Below, in pieces: positions 44,853 to 56,749 of a stretch of 64,000 bases of DNA (position 1 is the first letter of the stretch; each line of letters begins with the position of its first letter). The position numbers were made by a program, and so were the translations under genes. The notes beneath the pieces are model-generated. The model saw nothing but the letters and a program-made list of their open reading frames with translations. It did no database searches and was not told the DNA's origin. Source of the DNA: Apium graveolens (lineage: Eukaryota > Streptophyta > Magnoliopsida > Apiales > Apiaceae); the NCBI RefSeq assembly GCF_009905375.1, contig NC_133653.1, positions 90,445,671 through 90,509,670 on the forward strand, read 5' to 3'.

Positions 44853-47225
44853 TTATCGGAGTATCTCCAATGCTATCCATAGATGTTGTATATGTTCTTC
44901 TTCTGACTTTGAATAGATAAGAATATCATCAAAGAATACCACTAAAAATTTGTCCAAATACTTTTTAAATACCCGGTTCATCAGATCCATAAATGCTGCA
45001 GGGGCATTAGTCAACCCAAAATGCATCACTAAGAATTCATAATGTCCGTATCTTGTCCTGAATGCTGTCTTCGGAATGTCGTCTGCTTTGATCTTCAATT
45101 GATGGTATCCAGATCTTAAATCAATCTTGGAAAAACACTTAGCTCCTTTCAGTTGATCAAATAAATCATCTATCCTCGGTAGCGGGTAACGGTTCTTAAT
45201 CATCATCTTATTTAACTCCCGATAGTCTATACATAACCTCATGTTTCCATCCTTCTTCTTTACAAATAGAACAGGTGCTCCCCATGGCGACGTACTTGGC
45301 CGTATCACTCCTTTGTCTAACAATTCTTGCAGCTGGCTCACCAACTGTTTTATTTCTGCTGGTGCCATTCTATAAGGTGCCTTCGAAACTGGTTCCGTGC
45401 CAGGAGCAAGGTTGATCTCAAACTTAATTTGTCGATCTGGCGGTAAACCTGGTAGTTCATCTGAAAACACATCTGGAAATTCGTTGACTACGGGAATATC
45501 TTCCATGCTGAGGCTTTCTCTTTCTGAATCTACTACATAGGCTAGTAATGATTCACAACCTTTCCTAAGCAGTTTCTTAGCCTGGACGATTGTAAGAAAC
45601 AGTCGCTCTTGCCTCTGACCCTTAAATATCACTTTCTCTCCATTCTCCGTCTTTAAATACACTTTCTTAGATTTACAATTTATCTGAGCGTTATTCTCTC
45701 CTAACCATTCCATGCCTAAGATTATATAAAACTCCCCTAACTTGAAAAGTAGCAAGTCTGCTGAAAATTTATGCCCCGAAATATCAATCTCACACTTAGG
45801 ACATAATTGACTCACGGGAATCTTCTCTTGGTTCGCAATTACCACATTTATTACCTCATTCAAGGTCATTTTATCACATTTAAGTTTATCAACAAAATTT
45901 TCTGATATAAAAGATCTAGTAGCTCCAGAATCAATCAATACCTTAGCTTCAACATTATTCATTAAAAGTTTACCTGCTATCACCTCAAAATTCTGAACAA
46001 CGTCCTTCATCTTTAAATCAAATATCCTTGATGTTGCTTGTGGAGTTGCTGTAGATGGTGGTGGTAATGCCAATACCTCAGCTGGCATGTGTGCACTAGT
46101 ACTTACCACATTCATCCAAGTCTTGACTGGTCCAGTTGACTTGCATACCCTAGCTATATGTCCAGACTTTCCACACTTATAGCATGTAACTCCCGGCTTC
46201 GGGACCTTACACTCATTAGCCAAGTGTCCCTTCTGGTTGCATCTATAACATGTCATGTTCAACTTATTACACACTCCTGGGTGTCTTTTTCCACAATGCT
46301 TGCACTCTGGTCTCTGAAATCTATTTTCTCCAACTTGTCCTTGGCTTGACTGTTTTCCCCTTAGGATCTGTCTCTTATTCAAATTTCCCTTCTTCTGAGA
46401 ATTTCCACCTTTCTGGAATCCAATCCTTTTCACACACTTTTCTTGTGAGCTTCCAGCTTCCGACTTCACTCCATAAAATGGAACCTTTCTCTTATTGTTA
46501 TCCTTTTCTTTCCTTGACTGCATCCCATTACTCTCAATCAGAGCAGCTTTCTGTACTACTCCAGTATAAGTATCAAGCTCAAACATAGCCACTCTATCTT
46601 TGATCCAAGTCTCTAATCCTTGTTGGAACCTCTTTTCTTTTTCCTCCTCAGTGTTCACATACTTCGTCACAAACCTTGACAGCTCCGTAAACTTCTTCTC
46701 GTACTCCAATACAGACATACTTTCTTGCTTTAATTCAAGAAATTTAAGCTCCATCTGATTCTGCATGTACTTAGGGTAATACTTTTCCAGAAATAACTTC
46801 TTAAACCTTTCCCAAGATACCGGCTGATTTGCCTCCATAGCTTACACTGAATCCCACCAATAGATGACTTCACCTTTCAAAAAGTAAGTAGCATATGGCA
46901 TCTTTTGATCTTCTCCTAGCTGAACTAATTCAAAAGCTCTTTCCATTTCCTTAATCCATGTGTTAGCTATTACTAGATCAGTGGTATCATGAAATGCAGG
47001 TGGATTCACATTCTGAAAAGCTTTGAAAGTGGTAACTTGTCGAGGTGGTACTGGTGGATCAGGTGGTTGATGTGGTTCATGGTTATCTTGGTTTTTAAAT
47101 TGTTATTGAAGAGTTCTTTGTTGTTGAGCTATAGTATTTGTTTGCTGTTGTAAGGTTTCCAGCAATCGAAGAATATTAGGATCTGTTGTAGAAGATGTTG
47201 TCTGGTTCTTCTTTTTAGGTGGCAT
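44853..47225 (-). pseudogene. gag-pol: Gag, protease and RT of element D
   Basis: The probable start is ATG at 47225 (MPPKKKNQTTSS). TAA at 47105-47103 and TAA at 46844-46842 break the N-terminal Gag; a 661-codon frame is then open to 44853. In it: Gag ([20 protein letters not shown]), a [12 protein letters not shown] cluster and two knuckles [14 protein letters not shown] and [14 protein letters not shown] (46170-46320), protease motif [11 protein letters not shown] (near 45930), and RT with [20 protein letters not shown] and the active site FFDDILIYS (44920-44940). The catalytic residues of protease and RT are intact; the Gag start and later pol are not. Confidence 0.88.
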
Positions 47226-47539
47226 GATCCTGAAATAGAAGTTATATCAAAACAGGTATGAACAATACAGATAATTCAAGGTTTGGGTGTCACAAGTCAT
47301 TATATTCACATATACGATCGGGTATCAAATTAAACAATAAGGGTGATGCATATATGGCGTAAGAATAAATGAAAGCAAATAAAATGATAGTGCATAATTA
47401 TTGAAATTAAGGTCAAGGTACATCAAGATCAAAATAGAGTCTGAAATCTAGGAATAACATGCTTAATTTAAAGGAAAACAACAGGGATTTCTACAAAATC
47501 AAACAACACAACAACATGAAAAGTGGATAATGGAAAGAA

Positions 47540-47893
47540 CTAAGGCTCCACTCCATCAGAACGGGGTCCGGTAGTCTTCTCTTCACGAAGTGTCTTCACA
47601 ATACTCTGGAGCTCGTCCGCAATCATCAGGATAGTATACTGGCTGGTACGGTCTCGGTGCGGTGGCATCTCATCAAGCTTAGTGTTAACGTACTGAACCA
47701 AGGTCTCAAGTCTCGCAGTCATCTGCTCCTTAGGCTTTCCTCCATAATTTCGATTGTCCGAATACACGTTCTTCAATCGCTCTAACAGTCGATCGTACTT
47801 GCCCTGAAGCCTGTCGAACTCACGCCTCAACTCAGCATACACGGAGAAAGCAATTATGTCAGACGATTCAGAAGATGATGAGGAATACGCCAT
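47540..47893 (-). CDS. Small ORF of element D between PBS and gag (117 codons)
   Basis: Starts at MAYSSSSSESSDIIAFSVYA (ATG at 47893) and stops at 47540. The frame is open further upstream but this Met lies after a less likely leader stretch. The protein has a serine-rich N-terminus and a heptad-like helix (ELRREFDRLQGKYDRLLERL) consistent with a coiled coil, and no motif I recognise. It lies 138 bp downstream of the PBS and 315 bp upstream of gag on the same transcript. It has no stop although gag has two, which could reflect chance or constraint. Function unknown. Confidence 0.5.
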   Translation of the reverse strand: MAYSSSSSESSDIIAFSVYAELRREFDRLQGKYDRLLERLKNVYSDNRNYGGKPKEQMTARLETLVQYVNTKLDEMPPHRDRTSQYTILMIADELQSIVKTLREEKTTGPRSDGVEP

Positions 47894-48031
47894 TTGCTGC
47901 CAAACAATGCATAGATATATAAGAGAATTATTAAAAATGGATTCGCCTAACCTATACTTACACTCTTGCATAATATTCTATAACTTATATATATATTCTA
48001 TAACCTATTTAGGCTGTCCAGGGACTCTAAA

Positions 48032-48048
48032 CCGTAGCTCTGATACCA
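48032..48048 (-). other. Primer-binding site of element D
   Basis: The minus strand reads TGGTATCAGAGCTACGG, five bases after the LTR end GTTGTGACA. It identifies 48054 onward as the 5' LTR. Confidence 0.88.
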
Positions 48049-48053
48049 AAACC

Positions 48054-51000
48054 TGTCACAACCCAAATTTAACAAAAGAAACTATACGAATAATTACAAT
48101 AGTTAACGAAAGGAAATATATACACCAAAACCAAGATCTTACAGTTTAGGGTTTGGAACAGCCTAACACTATTAACTATTACAACCTGATTTCAATATCG
48201 AGTCCTCACACAAAACGATCACTAATCTACCTGAGCTCGAACATACGAATCGACATCACAAGTCTTACGTGCTGTCTGCTTGAATCTAACCATATCTGCT
48301 AGCTGAACTATCAGGGTGAAAGCAAGTAGTGAGCCAAATGCTCAACAAGTGCTATAATATACATAAATAAAATAAAATAACAATAGAAATGAAAGATTCA
48401 ACCATATAGTAACAAGAGATAAACTTTCAGGATGATGGCATCTTTTATTTGTAACAAAATAATTAGAAACCATTTCTTTATAAAAACCATTTTATGACGC
48501 TACAGATTATAGCCGGTGATCATCCGCGAAGTAATCCCGAACCTCGCTGGGTTCTGGAACATTAATGGGATCCCTAGGCAACCTTCAAGCCTATAATTTA
48601 AAAGCGGAAAGGACTTGCGTCTCAGTCCAGATCCACTATCTAAAGAAAACATTTGCCCCCCTTTGGGACTGAAAATCCACTTTTAACTTTTTATTTTAAA
48701 AACCGATGCCAAGTGAATGTTAATTTCTTAAATAGTGAACGTCTTTATCATGGGTTCTAGATCAACTTCGAAGCACATAGAGTAGGTTCAATAAACTTTA
48801 AGGCCATGATCAATTAGACTGGTACCTTATCGAATGAAATTGCAAAGTTTCTATTCACAAGGGATTTGGTATTGCAGTTTAACAGCGTTATTGGAGAGTA
48901 TAAAGGAACTAAGTCAAACTAGGTTCAATGTAGTGATTCCAGATAAGACATAGGTATTTAAAATATAAAGAAGGTGAGTATTAGTTCAAAGTATAATAGG
49001 GTCTCATGGTTAAAGGATAAGAATGGAGTTATCAAGCATATATGAACAACTTTGAGGAATAACTGACTATTAGGTGTCAAGATAAGGTTACTAAATACAA
49101 CTTATATAGGGTTCAACATCACAATTATTTTGGTATACTAGCATGGTATGACTTTTGAATTACTTGCATAGCAATCTTCAAGTAAAGTTAAACTACTTGC
49201 AATAGATACTTGAGGGTTCATGGTATTTGTATATGATACAAAAGATATATTTGAAACCTCTTAAGTCATGTATACATGTATATCAAGGTGAATTAGAATA
49301 CTCGCATCATATATAAAAGCTAGGTTAACACACACTTGCAGTGTAAACATAAAAAGATGGGTTGAAACACTTGCCTTGAGAAAGGCTTGACTTTACTGGA
49401 AGGTGGGAGCAACTGGGAGCTTTACTCGACTTTAATGGAAAGTTTACCCTCGTCTCGAGAGCCTACATAAAATAATAATAACCTCATTATAATATATTCT
49501 CACCAAGTCAATCTATTTATAAACCGAAAGTAAGCGAATTGGCACTTAGGCCTATATACACATACAAGCTTACAATTATCTTATAAGCATACTTGATCAC
49601 ATAGCCACATATGCTCACATAACACATTTAAATATATAATAATACATCAACACACTATATTGCATCACTAAGCTTGGTTGATCTCACTCCACTTACTCAA
49701 GTCACTTAGTTATGCTAAACTAGTCAAAACTCCTAATATTGACCTCGAAACTCGAAGTGCCTTTTCTAAACTATCAAGTTCCTATTGACCCTGACCTAGG
49801 CCCTACACTCTACTGACCTTATAATATCTTAAAACTATGATGGTCAACCTAGGCCTCACTCATAAGTGCTCTAAAACTAAGTGTTAAGTGAATGTGCTCA
49901 TTATAGTGATTTCAGGATGACACCAATCGGTTTATGAGTACAATTGACACCCTTAATTCTCAAGTTTACCTCCCAAACTTCTACACTAGACACTTCTGAT
50001 CATAAGGTAACTCCCAAACTTGGTGTGACTCAAAGGCCTAGCTTGGGCCTACCTAGGCCTAAGCTTAAATTCCAAGGTTCCCCTGTTTTTTAGACAGAAA
50101 AGTGTCATGTTTTGCACTAACTTGCGACACATAATTCTAACTCAATTCCTATGAAATATGGATGGAAAAACACCTCTGACACTCCCTCTAACTAAGACCA
50201 ATCAAGGCCTAGTGAGGTCCTACCAATGACATGGTCAAAACTCCTCATTTCTAGGTTGTAGCAAAACTGTTCCCTGCTGGACAGATTTAGTGTTTCCACT
50301 CGTACACCTAACCAAATAACCTACAAACCTCTAAAAAACATCTGGAAACTGAAGTATACCCCTAGTAATAGCTTCTGGTGACTTGGGCCTCAAAGTGCAT
50401 TACAATGACAAGGTCAAATCTCACCCTAAACCTCATGTTACCAAACTGAAAATCTGCAGAATTTAATGTACCATTTCCACTAAGATTTCTCACTTGACAA
50501 ACCAAACCAAACATCAACCAAAACCCAAACTAACCCTCAACCAAGGTAACCTACTGAACTAGCACTCCCACACATAATATTGGCTTAGGAGGTCATCCTT
50601 ACCTAGAGTGCAATATAGCAAAACAAGACTCAAAATAATATACTAATTACAATTCATCTCAATTTCGAAAATAACAACTTAAATCCTCCATATATATATT
50701 AATCAAAAACACATAACAAGGAGAACATATCATAATTAATATCTTAACTTAACTGAAATTAGCGATTATTAACAAAAATCAATCCAAATAATCAAGAACT
50801 TTCGAAAATCATGAGTTGAACCTATGCATGCATGCTTTCGAACTTACAAGCCAAAAATAATATGGTTTCCATATAAATTTCATCATAGAATCAACATGCA
50901 AGCCTAGCATTAACCATAACTAATGTGATCACTTAGCATGCAAAGAGTTTTATCAAGTTTTTATTTCCAAAACCAAGCTATTATCACATAAACACACAAA

Positions 51001-51833
51001 AATCAACAAGGCAACAAGAACACCATCCATTCGGCTCCTAACAAGTCATGGCCGAATGGATTAGGGTGAAAACAACATTTGCATAAGTGTGACACACTCA
51101 TGTATAGCCATTCTCAACCCCATGATAATATATCTCATGGTGAAAGCCTTAGATTCACAAGAATCAAGGGTGTTCACTTTGAGTTTAACAAAACACTACC
51201 ATGCAAGATCAAAACATAGGTTTTTCATCATAAAGTATTTGGATTATAAATGAACAATATATGGGAAGTGAGATTACTTAATGGAGGGTGGATGTTTGAA
51301 TGAAAAATGAAGGAAAAAGGGGGGGCTTCGGCCGAGAGTAAGCCGAGAGAGAGGGCCGAGAGAGGGAGAAGAGAGGACAGGAGGGATAGTGAGTGTGATG
51401 TGGTGGTGAGAATGATCACCATTTGCCTTTGGTTTTTAGTTTTATTATGACTAAAATGTGAATGGAATTGAGAATTGACAAAAGTGACCTTCTAGCAAGC
51501 TTCTGACAATTTGCATGTAAGGACAAAGAAGCAACTTGGTTAGTGAAGTAGTAGTTAGTGGGGTTGTAATTTCCAAGTTTGCCCTTAACTTGAATAGGGA
51601 GCAAAATGCATGCATGGGCAACTAAGTAAATTGCAAATTAAAAATTAACTAATCTATGTAAAACAATTTCTATAAATATATTTGCACTTCCATAAATCAC
51701 AATATATATATATTATAAAGTAGCTTATGATTTTAGAAATTTAATGATATAAGATTTGAAAATTTGTTTTTAAAAGATTTTAAAAATCGATTTTTCATAT
51801 AGAATGAAATACTTTTGATTATCATTTAAAAAT
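48054..51833 (-). repeat. 5' LTR of element D, outer end missing
   Basis: 3.78 kb in minus orientation. It starts on the plus strand with TGTCACAACCC, the inverse of the LTR end. No matching outer terminus is visible before the E-family sequence at 51834, so the LTR is truncated or interrupted there. No credible gene. A perfect 11-bp inverted repeat ATCCATTCGGC/GCCGAATGGAT lies at 51025-51061 and a GA-rich tract at 51310-51395. Confidence 0.8.
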
Positions 51834-53254
51834 ACTAAATAATAAGATTTTCCTTTTAAATTTTTTTATATAAACTAATACATTAAACACTTAATTGATA
51901 GGCACTCAACATATAGATCACCCATATTTATAATTCCACACAATTTAAATCTCATTTATAAACACACAATTATATATAGATAAGGTTTAGAAATACCGGT
52001 CGTAACATAATTACCACTTAACAATAAAAAATGCAGCAATATTATGTTAACTGAAACTAAACAGTGCACACAATATTTCAAAACTCACTTATTTTGTATT
52101 AAAATCAAGCTAGTGTTTTGCTACAAATTCTGGATTCTTTGTAAGTAAAGAACTCAGCTTCTTCCTTGAGAGAGTTACAAGAAAATTTAGATCTGTATGA
52201 TACCCTCAATAAAAACAAAGGACCAATGTTAACTTTATAGATTAGTAAACACAGGTTTACACAACATGCAATAGAATGTACTAAACCCTACTTTAAGTTA
52301 TCTCTAAAACTTTCCATTTCTGGCTTAGTGTATCTTTGCAAATCTTGTGAATCTGTGACTTTCCTTTGTCAGTTAATCTTGGCCTTTGACCTTTTACTCT
52401 TCAAGCTGCTTTTGTAGAATTTTCAATATAAGTGATTAAATTGTTTGTTGATTAATAATCTTGAATATTTAAATTGTCGGCATTCTGTACTGAGCTTCAT
52501 ATCGAGATCTCCAGTTTGATCTATAGAGAAATGACATCTCAATAAGTATAATGGCTTATCGAGTTCTCTTAGTTCTCTATAAGTATTTTGACTTGTCGAG
52601 GTCTCTGATTTCTCTATAAGAGAACTTGGCTTGTCAAGGTCTCTAAACTTCTGCATGTAGAAATGACTTGTCGATATCTCTGAGATCTCTACTGAGAATT
52701 TGACTTGTCGATATCTCCAATATTCACATCTTCATTTTGACTTGTCGATATCTCTGAGTTCTGTAATACAAAAATGACTTGTCAATATCTTAGATATCTC
52801 TATAAGCGTTTTGACTTATCGATATCTCTGAGATCTCTAATGAGAATTTGACTTGTTGATATCTCCAATCTTCATGTCTTCATTTGACTTGCCGATATCT
52901 CTGAGACTTCTCTATAAGCTATTTTGGACTTCTCGATAAGTCATTCTGGAGTTCTCAAATGACTTCTCTATATGACTTGATCTGTGAGTTGTAGATATAT
53001 TGACTTAGAATAATTTTCCTAAAATAGATTTATTCAACTCCACGCTTCTTCATAATTTCTCTGAGGAATGATCTTCTTCCAGAGTTTATTCTTAGGCTTG
53101 AGACTGTTTACAGAAAAATACTCCAGTCTAATCTTTTACATTTTTACGAACTCAAGAAATACAATTCAAAATACAAATTTAGATTATCATACAACTAATT
53201 TTTAGGGTTGTCAAATTGACTTAGTCTTGTTATAGTACATACATGCCTTGCACA
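51834..53254 (-). repeat. 3' LTR of element E
   Basis: On the minus strand it starts TGTGCAAGGCATG at 53254, right after a polypurine tract. The other edge is put at about 51834 because similarity to 33037-33962 stops there, but no terminal CA is visible, so the true end may lie inside. U3 (52495-52960) contains about ten imperfect copies of a unit with GACTTGTCGATATCTC. Short frames here are not genes. Confidence 0.75.
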
Positions 53255-53270
53255 ATAATCTCCCCCAATT
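53255..53270 (-). other. Polypurine tract of element E
   Basis: The minus strand reads AATTGGGGGAGATTAT just before the LTR, matching the TTGGGGGAGAT of element A. Confidence 0.82.
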
Positions 53271-53481
53271 TGTGAGAACATTGTTTATCATAAATTCATG
53301 CCTGGTAAAAAGACTAACCCCAAGTTACAATGAACAATAGAACATTACATAAAAAATTGAAAGAAATACAACTTTTATACATTAAGTGATTACTTGAGTT
53401 TGAAAGATACATTCATCATACAAATTTCTCATAGCCTGTTTCTTTTCTAATGAGGTCTTTTAACTCTACAAGTACTTCCAG

Positions 53482-54635
53482 TTACTCTATGATTTGTGTC
53501 TCTCTTAGAGCTTCTACAAGATTGAGCCACTCATCTAATGAATAATTGTTCAAGTAACCAAGTCTAATTCTTGAGAATCTGCCAACCTTGATGTTCAGGA
53601 AATGTCCATCCTTGGTATTTCTTTTCATCCCCTTTGCCTTGAGTTCTTCATATTTTTGCACAAACATTTATATCTCTTCAATATATTTTCTTTCTCTATC
53701 CTCTCTTTCAACCTTTTCTTTTACTCTTCTTTCTTCCCTTACTATCAACCATATAGCCAATACAGACCTCCATGCTATTGTACCAGTATCCTTATCCTTT
53801 AGTAAGCTTATTACCCTATTTATCTCTGTGGTTGAAAATATATCCATTAAAATCCTGCCAAGTAAAGTGTAGGATCCATATCGATAGTAGATTCTTACTT
53901 CCCTCAATAATAAAACCCAAACTTTAACCATTTCTTCAGCTAATTATTTAAAGTAGTCTTCATATGTGATGCACCAGTTCAAGGGTAGAAAATATTTTTG
54001 ATTAAAGCAGTTTCAGATGGCCCTCTCAGTAACGTACAGTTTCTTTGGTTTTCTTCCAACAGATTTATAATGAGTTTTTGTTGGTGGCTTAAAAGAAGGT
54101 AGGTTTGAGATTTTCTTTTGAGAGGTTTGTCTTGAGATGATTGGTATTTTCAGTATGGTGTTAGCAGTGTGTTTGTACAAGAATTTAGGCTTAGAGGTTA
54201 GAGGTGGTAAAATGTTTGAGTTTGTTTGCTTAGAGGTTTGAGTTTGATTGATTTGGACTTGTAGGGTATCTTTCTGTGATTTTGAACCATCTTCCTTCTT
54301 ATTCCTTCTTCTCTCTTCACCCTTCTTCTCATCATTTCCTTTCTTTTTAGCATCTCTTTTCTTTTCTCCTTCTTTGATGCCAGTTGCCTTAGAGGATTGA
54401 CTTGGATTTGAGCCAGAAGATTTTTGATCATCTTTCTTCTGCTCATCATCATCCAAGTTATCCTTATTTATTTGAGTTTTGGGCAAATTGGCTTCAGGAT
54501 CTCTGAGATATTTACCCAATAGCTTGATCATTTCTTCATCTTCAACAGTCTTATATTGCTTAGTCTTCAAGTCTGTCTCCAAAGTCATAATCAACTTCTT
54601 ATTTGCCATGACACATTGCTTAGGAATTAGGAAGT
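53482..54635 (-). pseudogene. Extra (env-like) ORF of element E, C-terminal part
   Basis: Minus-strand frames at 54013-54635 (very Lys-rich, with runs such as KKEDGSKSQKD), 53668-53931 (REERRVKEKVEREDRERKY) and 53482-53667 (YEELKAKGMKRNTKDG) appear to be one degenerate ORF broken by stops. It lies downstream of pol and ends about 210 bp before the polypurine tract. Position and length suit the additional ORF of Sireviruses, sometimes called env-like (inference). No membrane segment is evident in this part. The 54641 end is the insertion point of G2. Confidence 0.55.
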
Positions 54636-54640
54636 GTTTG

Positions 54641-56713
54641 TGTAATAACCCCAATTTTTGGAAATTTTTGAAACCCTTATGAATAGTGATTTTGCAGATT
54701 ATGCTGAATAAGAAAACTTTTCAAGCCACACTATGTAGGGGTTCTTTTATGGATATTCTGAGATTTTATTGGTACTCTATGTGATATATAAGTGTATGTA
54801 AAGATCGTCAGAATCCAAATCTGAACACTTTGATTTTTCCCGGAAATCCACTAGATACGGAAAGAATTGAGTATAAGGTAACAGGATAAAAAGGATTTAA
54901 ATTAAAGGATTATAAGAGAGGATCATAAAAGGATTATAATGTATTGAGAAAGGTTAAGGAAACCCAAGTAATAAGATCCCGGGTATGATCCCTCAAACGA
55001 GAAACGAGAACGAAAGTTAAGCGAACCGTATAACAGATCAGCGGTCATTAGGCAAACAATTAGGAAGTTAATCAAGGAGGTTAGGGATGATGAGGTCATC
55101 CAACCAATAAGAAGAGGGCAAGTAAGGGATGATGACATCACAAGGTGACATAAGCATGACATAGGGGGGAAGGAGGTGTGGATGAATGATAACCACACAA
55201 AGTTCAAGGTTAATAAGGTAATTAACCAAAATCTAATCAAAAACAACCAAGCAAAGCTAAACAAATCACAAACACAAAATCATTTCATTTCTTCAACCAT
55301 TGCTCTCGGCTTTTCTCTCCATTTCAAGAAGAAGAATTTCAAAATTCAAGTTCCAAGATTCCTTAATTGGTAAGATAATTATCTAGTACTCCTTATGCAT
55401 AGATATAGCTATCCTATAAGTTTAAGCCTCCAAATCATTCACAATCTTCTCCAAGAAATCAATGAAGAAGATAATGAATAGTGATTTCAAGATTTTTAAC
55501 TTGATTTTTCTTGTTTTTCCTTTAAGATCCAAGCATCCCTAAGACATCTCAAGGCTTCTTAAGGCTTCCTAGCTACTCCAATCACTTCAAGGAAGGTATA
55601 ACATCTCCAAACCCTAGCTTTACTTTGTATATTAGGATGATTTTGATTTTTATGGTAAAAGAGTAGCTTGATGCTTATAGGTTTAGAGTTTGGGTTGGAG
55701 TTGTAGTGAATTGAATGTTGAATCTTGTTGATTAGTAAAGGACTTAAGTATAGTTTTAAATTCATATTGAGAATAACATAAATTGGAGAACTTGAGGTGT
55801 TGGGGCTGTTTTAGTGTGATATGGATGGATTTTGGTTGTATGAATGAATTGGGATTGATTGGTGGTTGATTTGGAATGGTATAAATTTGGGAAATCGCGT
55901 AAACATAGCCGTCGTAATGTCCGATTTACTTTAGACTGCTTTTGTTCATAACATTAGGACCCGAGAACTCCCTGCTAGGTTTTTACCATTGCCATGATTA
56001 GATAGTTCATGTTACGAGCTTCGTTTTGATATGTGGTTCGTTTGATTCCGATGTACGGTTTAGGAAAAACGGCCGTTTTAAGTAACGACATTTCGCGAAC
56101 GAAACATTACCCCTCACCTTACTTTGAAACATAAGTTAAAGACCTTAAAGGACTAAATGGGAGTATGAAGCAATTATGTTAAGTGGATTAGGCAGTTGGT
56201 AAGGTACTCGCGATGGAATCGCCTTAAAACTCATAATGGTTAATTTATTAAAAATGGTGGAGCCGAGGGTACTAGAGCGACTTAAGAGAATCAGTAAGCG
56301 CAAAGCGAGCGTTAGAGTCTAATTTAGTTAAAGTATAGATTTAGAAGTGACTTTGGTTTAATTCCAACTTACATGTTGTTTATAGGTTACCAGACTCGTC
56401 CCCAGCCATTTGTAACCCCCAGTCGCTCAGGCAAGTTTTCTACCCGTATAACTGTTGTTGTGATGTATATGTGTATATGCATGATCTTGTGATAAATGCA
56501 TATTTGTTATTAGCAAATTCTTGCGATATATTGTAGCATGTGATATGGTATATATGCATGCCTTTTCCGTATTCTTGATTTATATATCTGTTGGTTCAAA
56601 TGCTTATTAGTTGCATAATACCTATGCTAGAGATAAGCAGTAGTTGTGTATACCCTTAGTATAGGGGACCCAAAGGTGAACATTTTCTAAAACCGGGAGT
56701 CGATGTTCCCGAG

Positions 56714-56749
<36 letters not shown>

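Larger units (their letters stand above)
33958..51833 (-). mobile_element. Element D: Ty3 chromovirus-like retrotransposon, truncated, hosting C
   Basis: Minus-strand element with 5' LTR (48054-51833, outer end missing), PBS, small upstream ORF, gag, protease, RT, RNase H and integrase. It loses everything after the integrase C-terminal motif LLKVSPW, including the 3' LTR. The 9-kb element C splits it at 35175-44217. Gag and pol resemble Tekay/Del-type chromoviruses (inference from three CCHC-like knuckles and integrase sequence). Several stops and frameshifts make it inactive. Confidence 0.88.

Noticed and set aside
46158..46588. Plus-strand ORFs of 63 and 112 codons
   Set aside because: Antisense to the zinc-knuckle region of D gag.
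20800..47225. Stop codons as a signature of C-to-T deamination
   Set aside because: Where B, C and H can be compared, some stops arise from GAG to TAG, so no single mutational signature holds.
51228..51604. Two ORFs of 62-64 codons in the D LTR
   Set aside because: Low-complexity hydrophobic and serine-rich translation of a GA/CT tract; no conserved feature.
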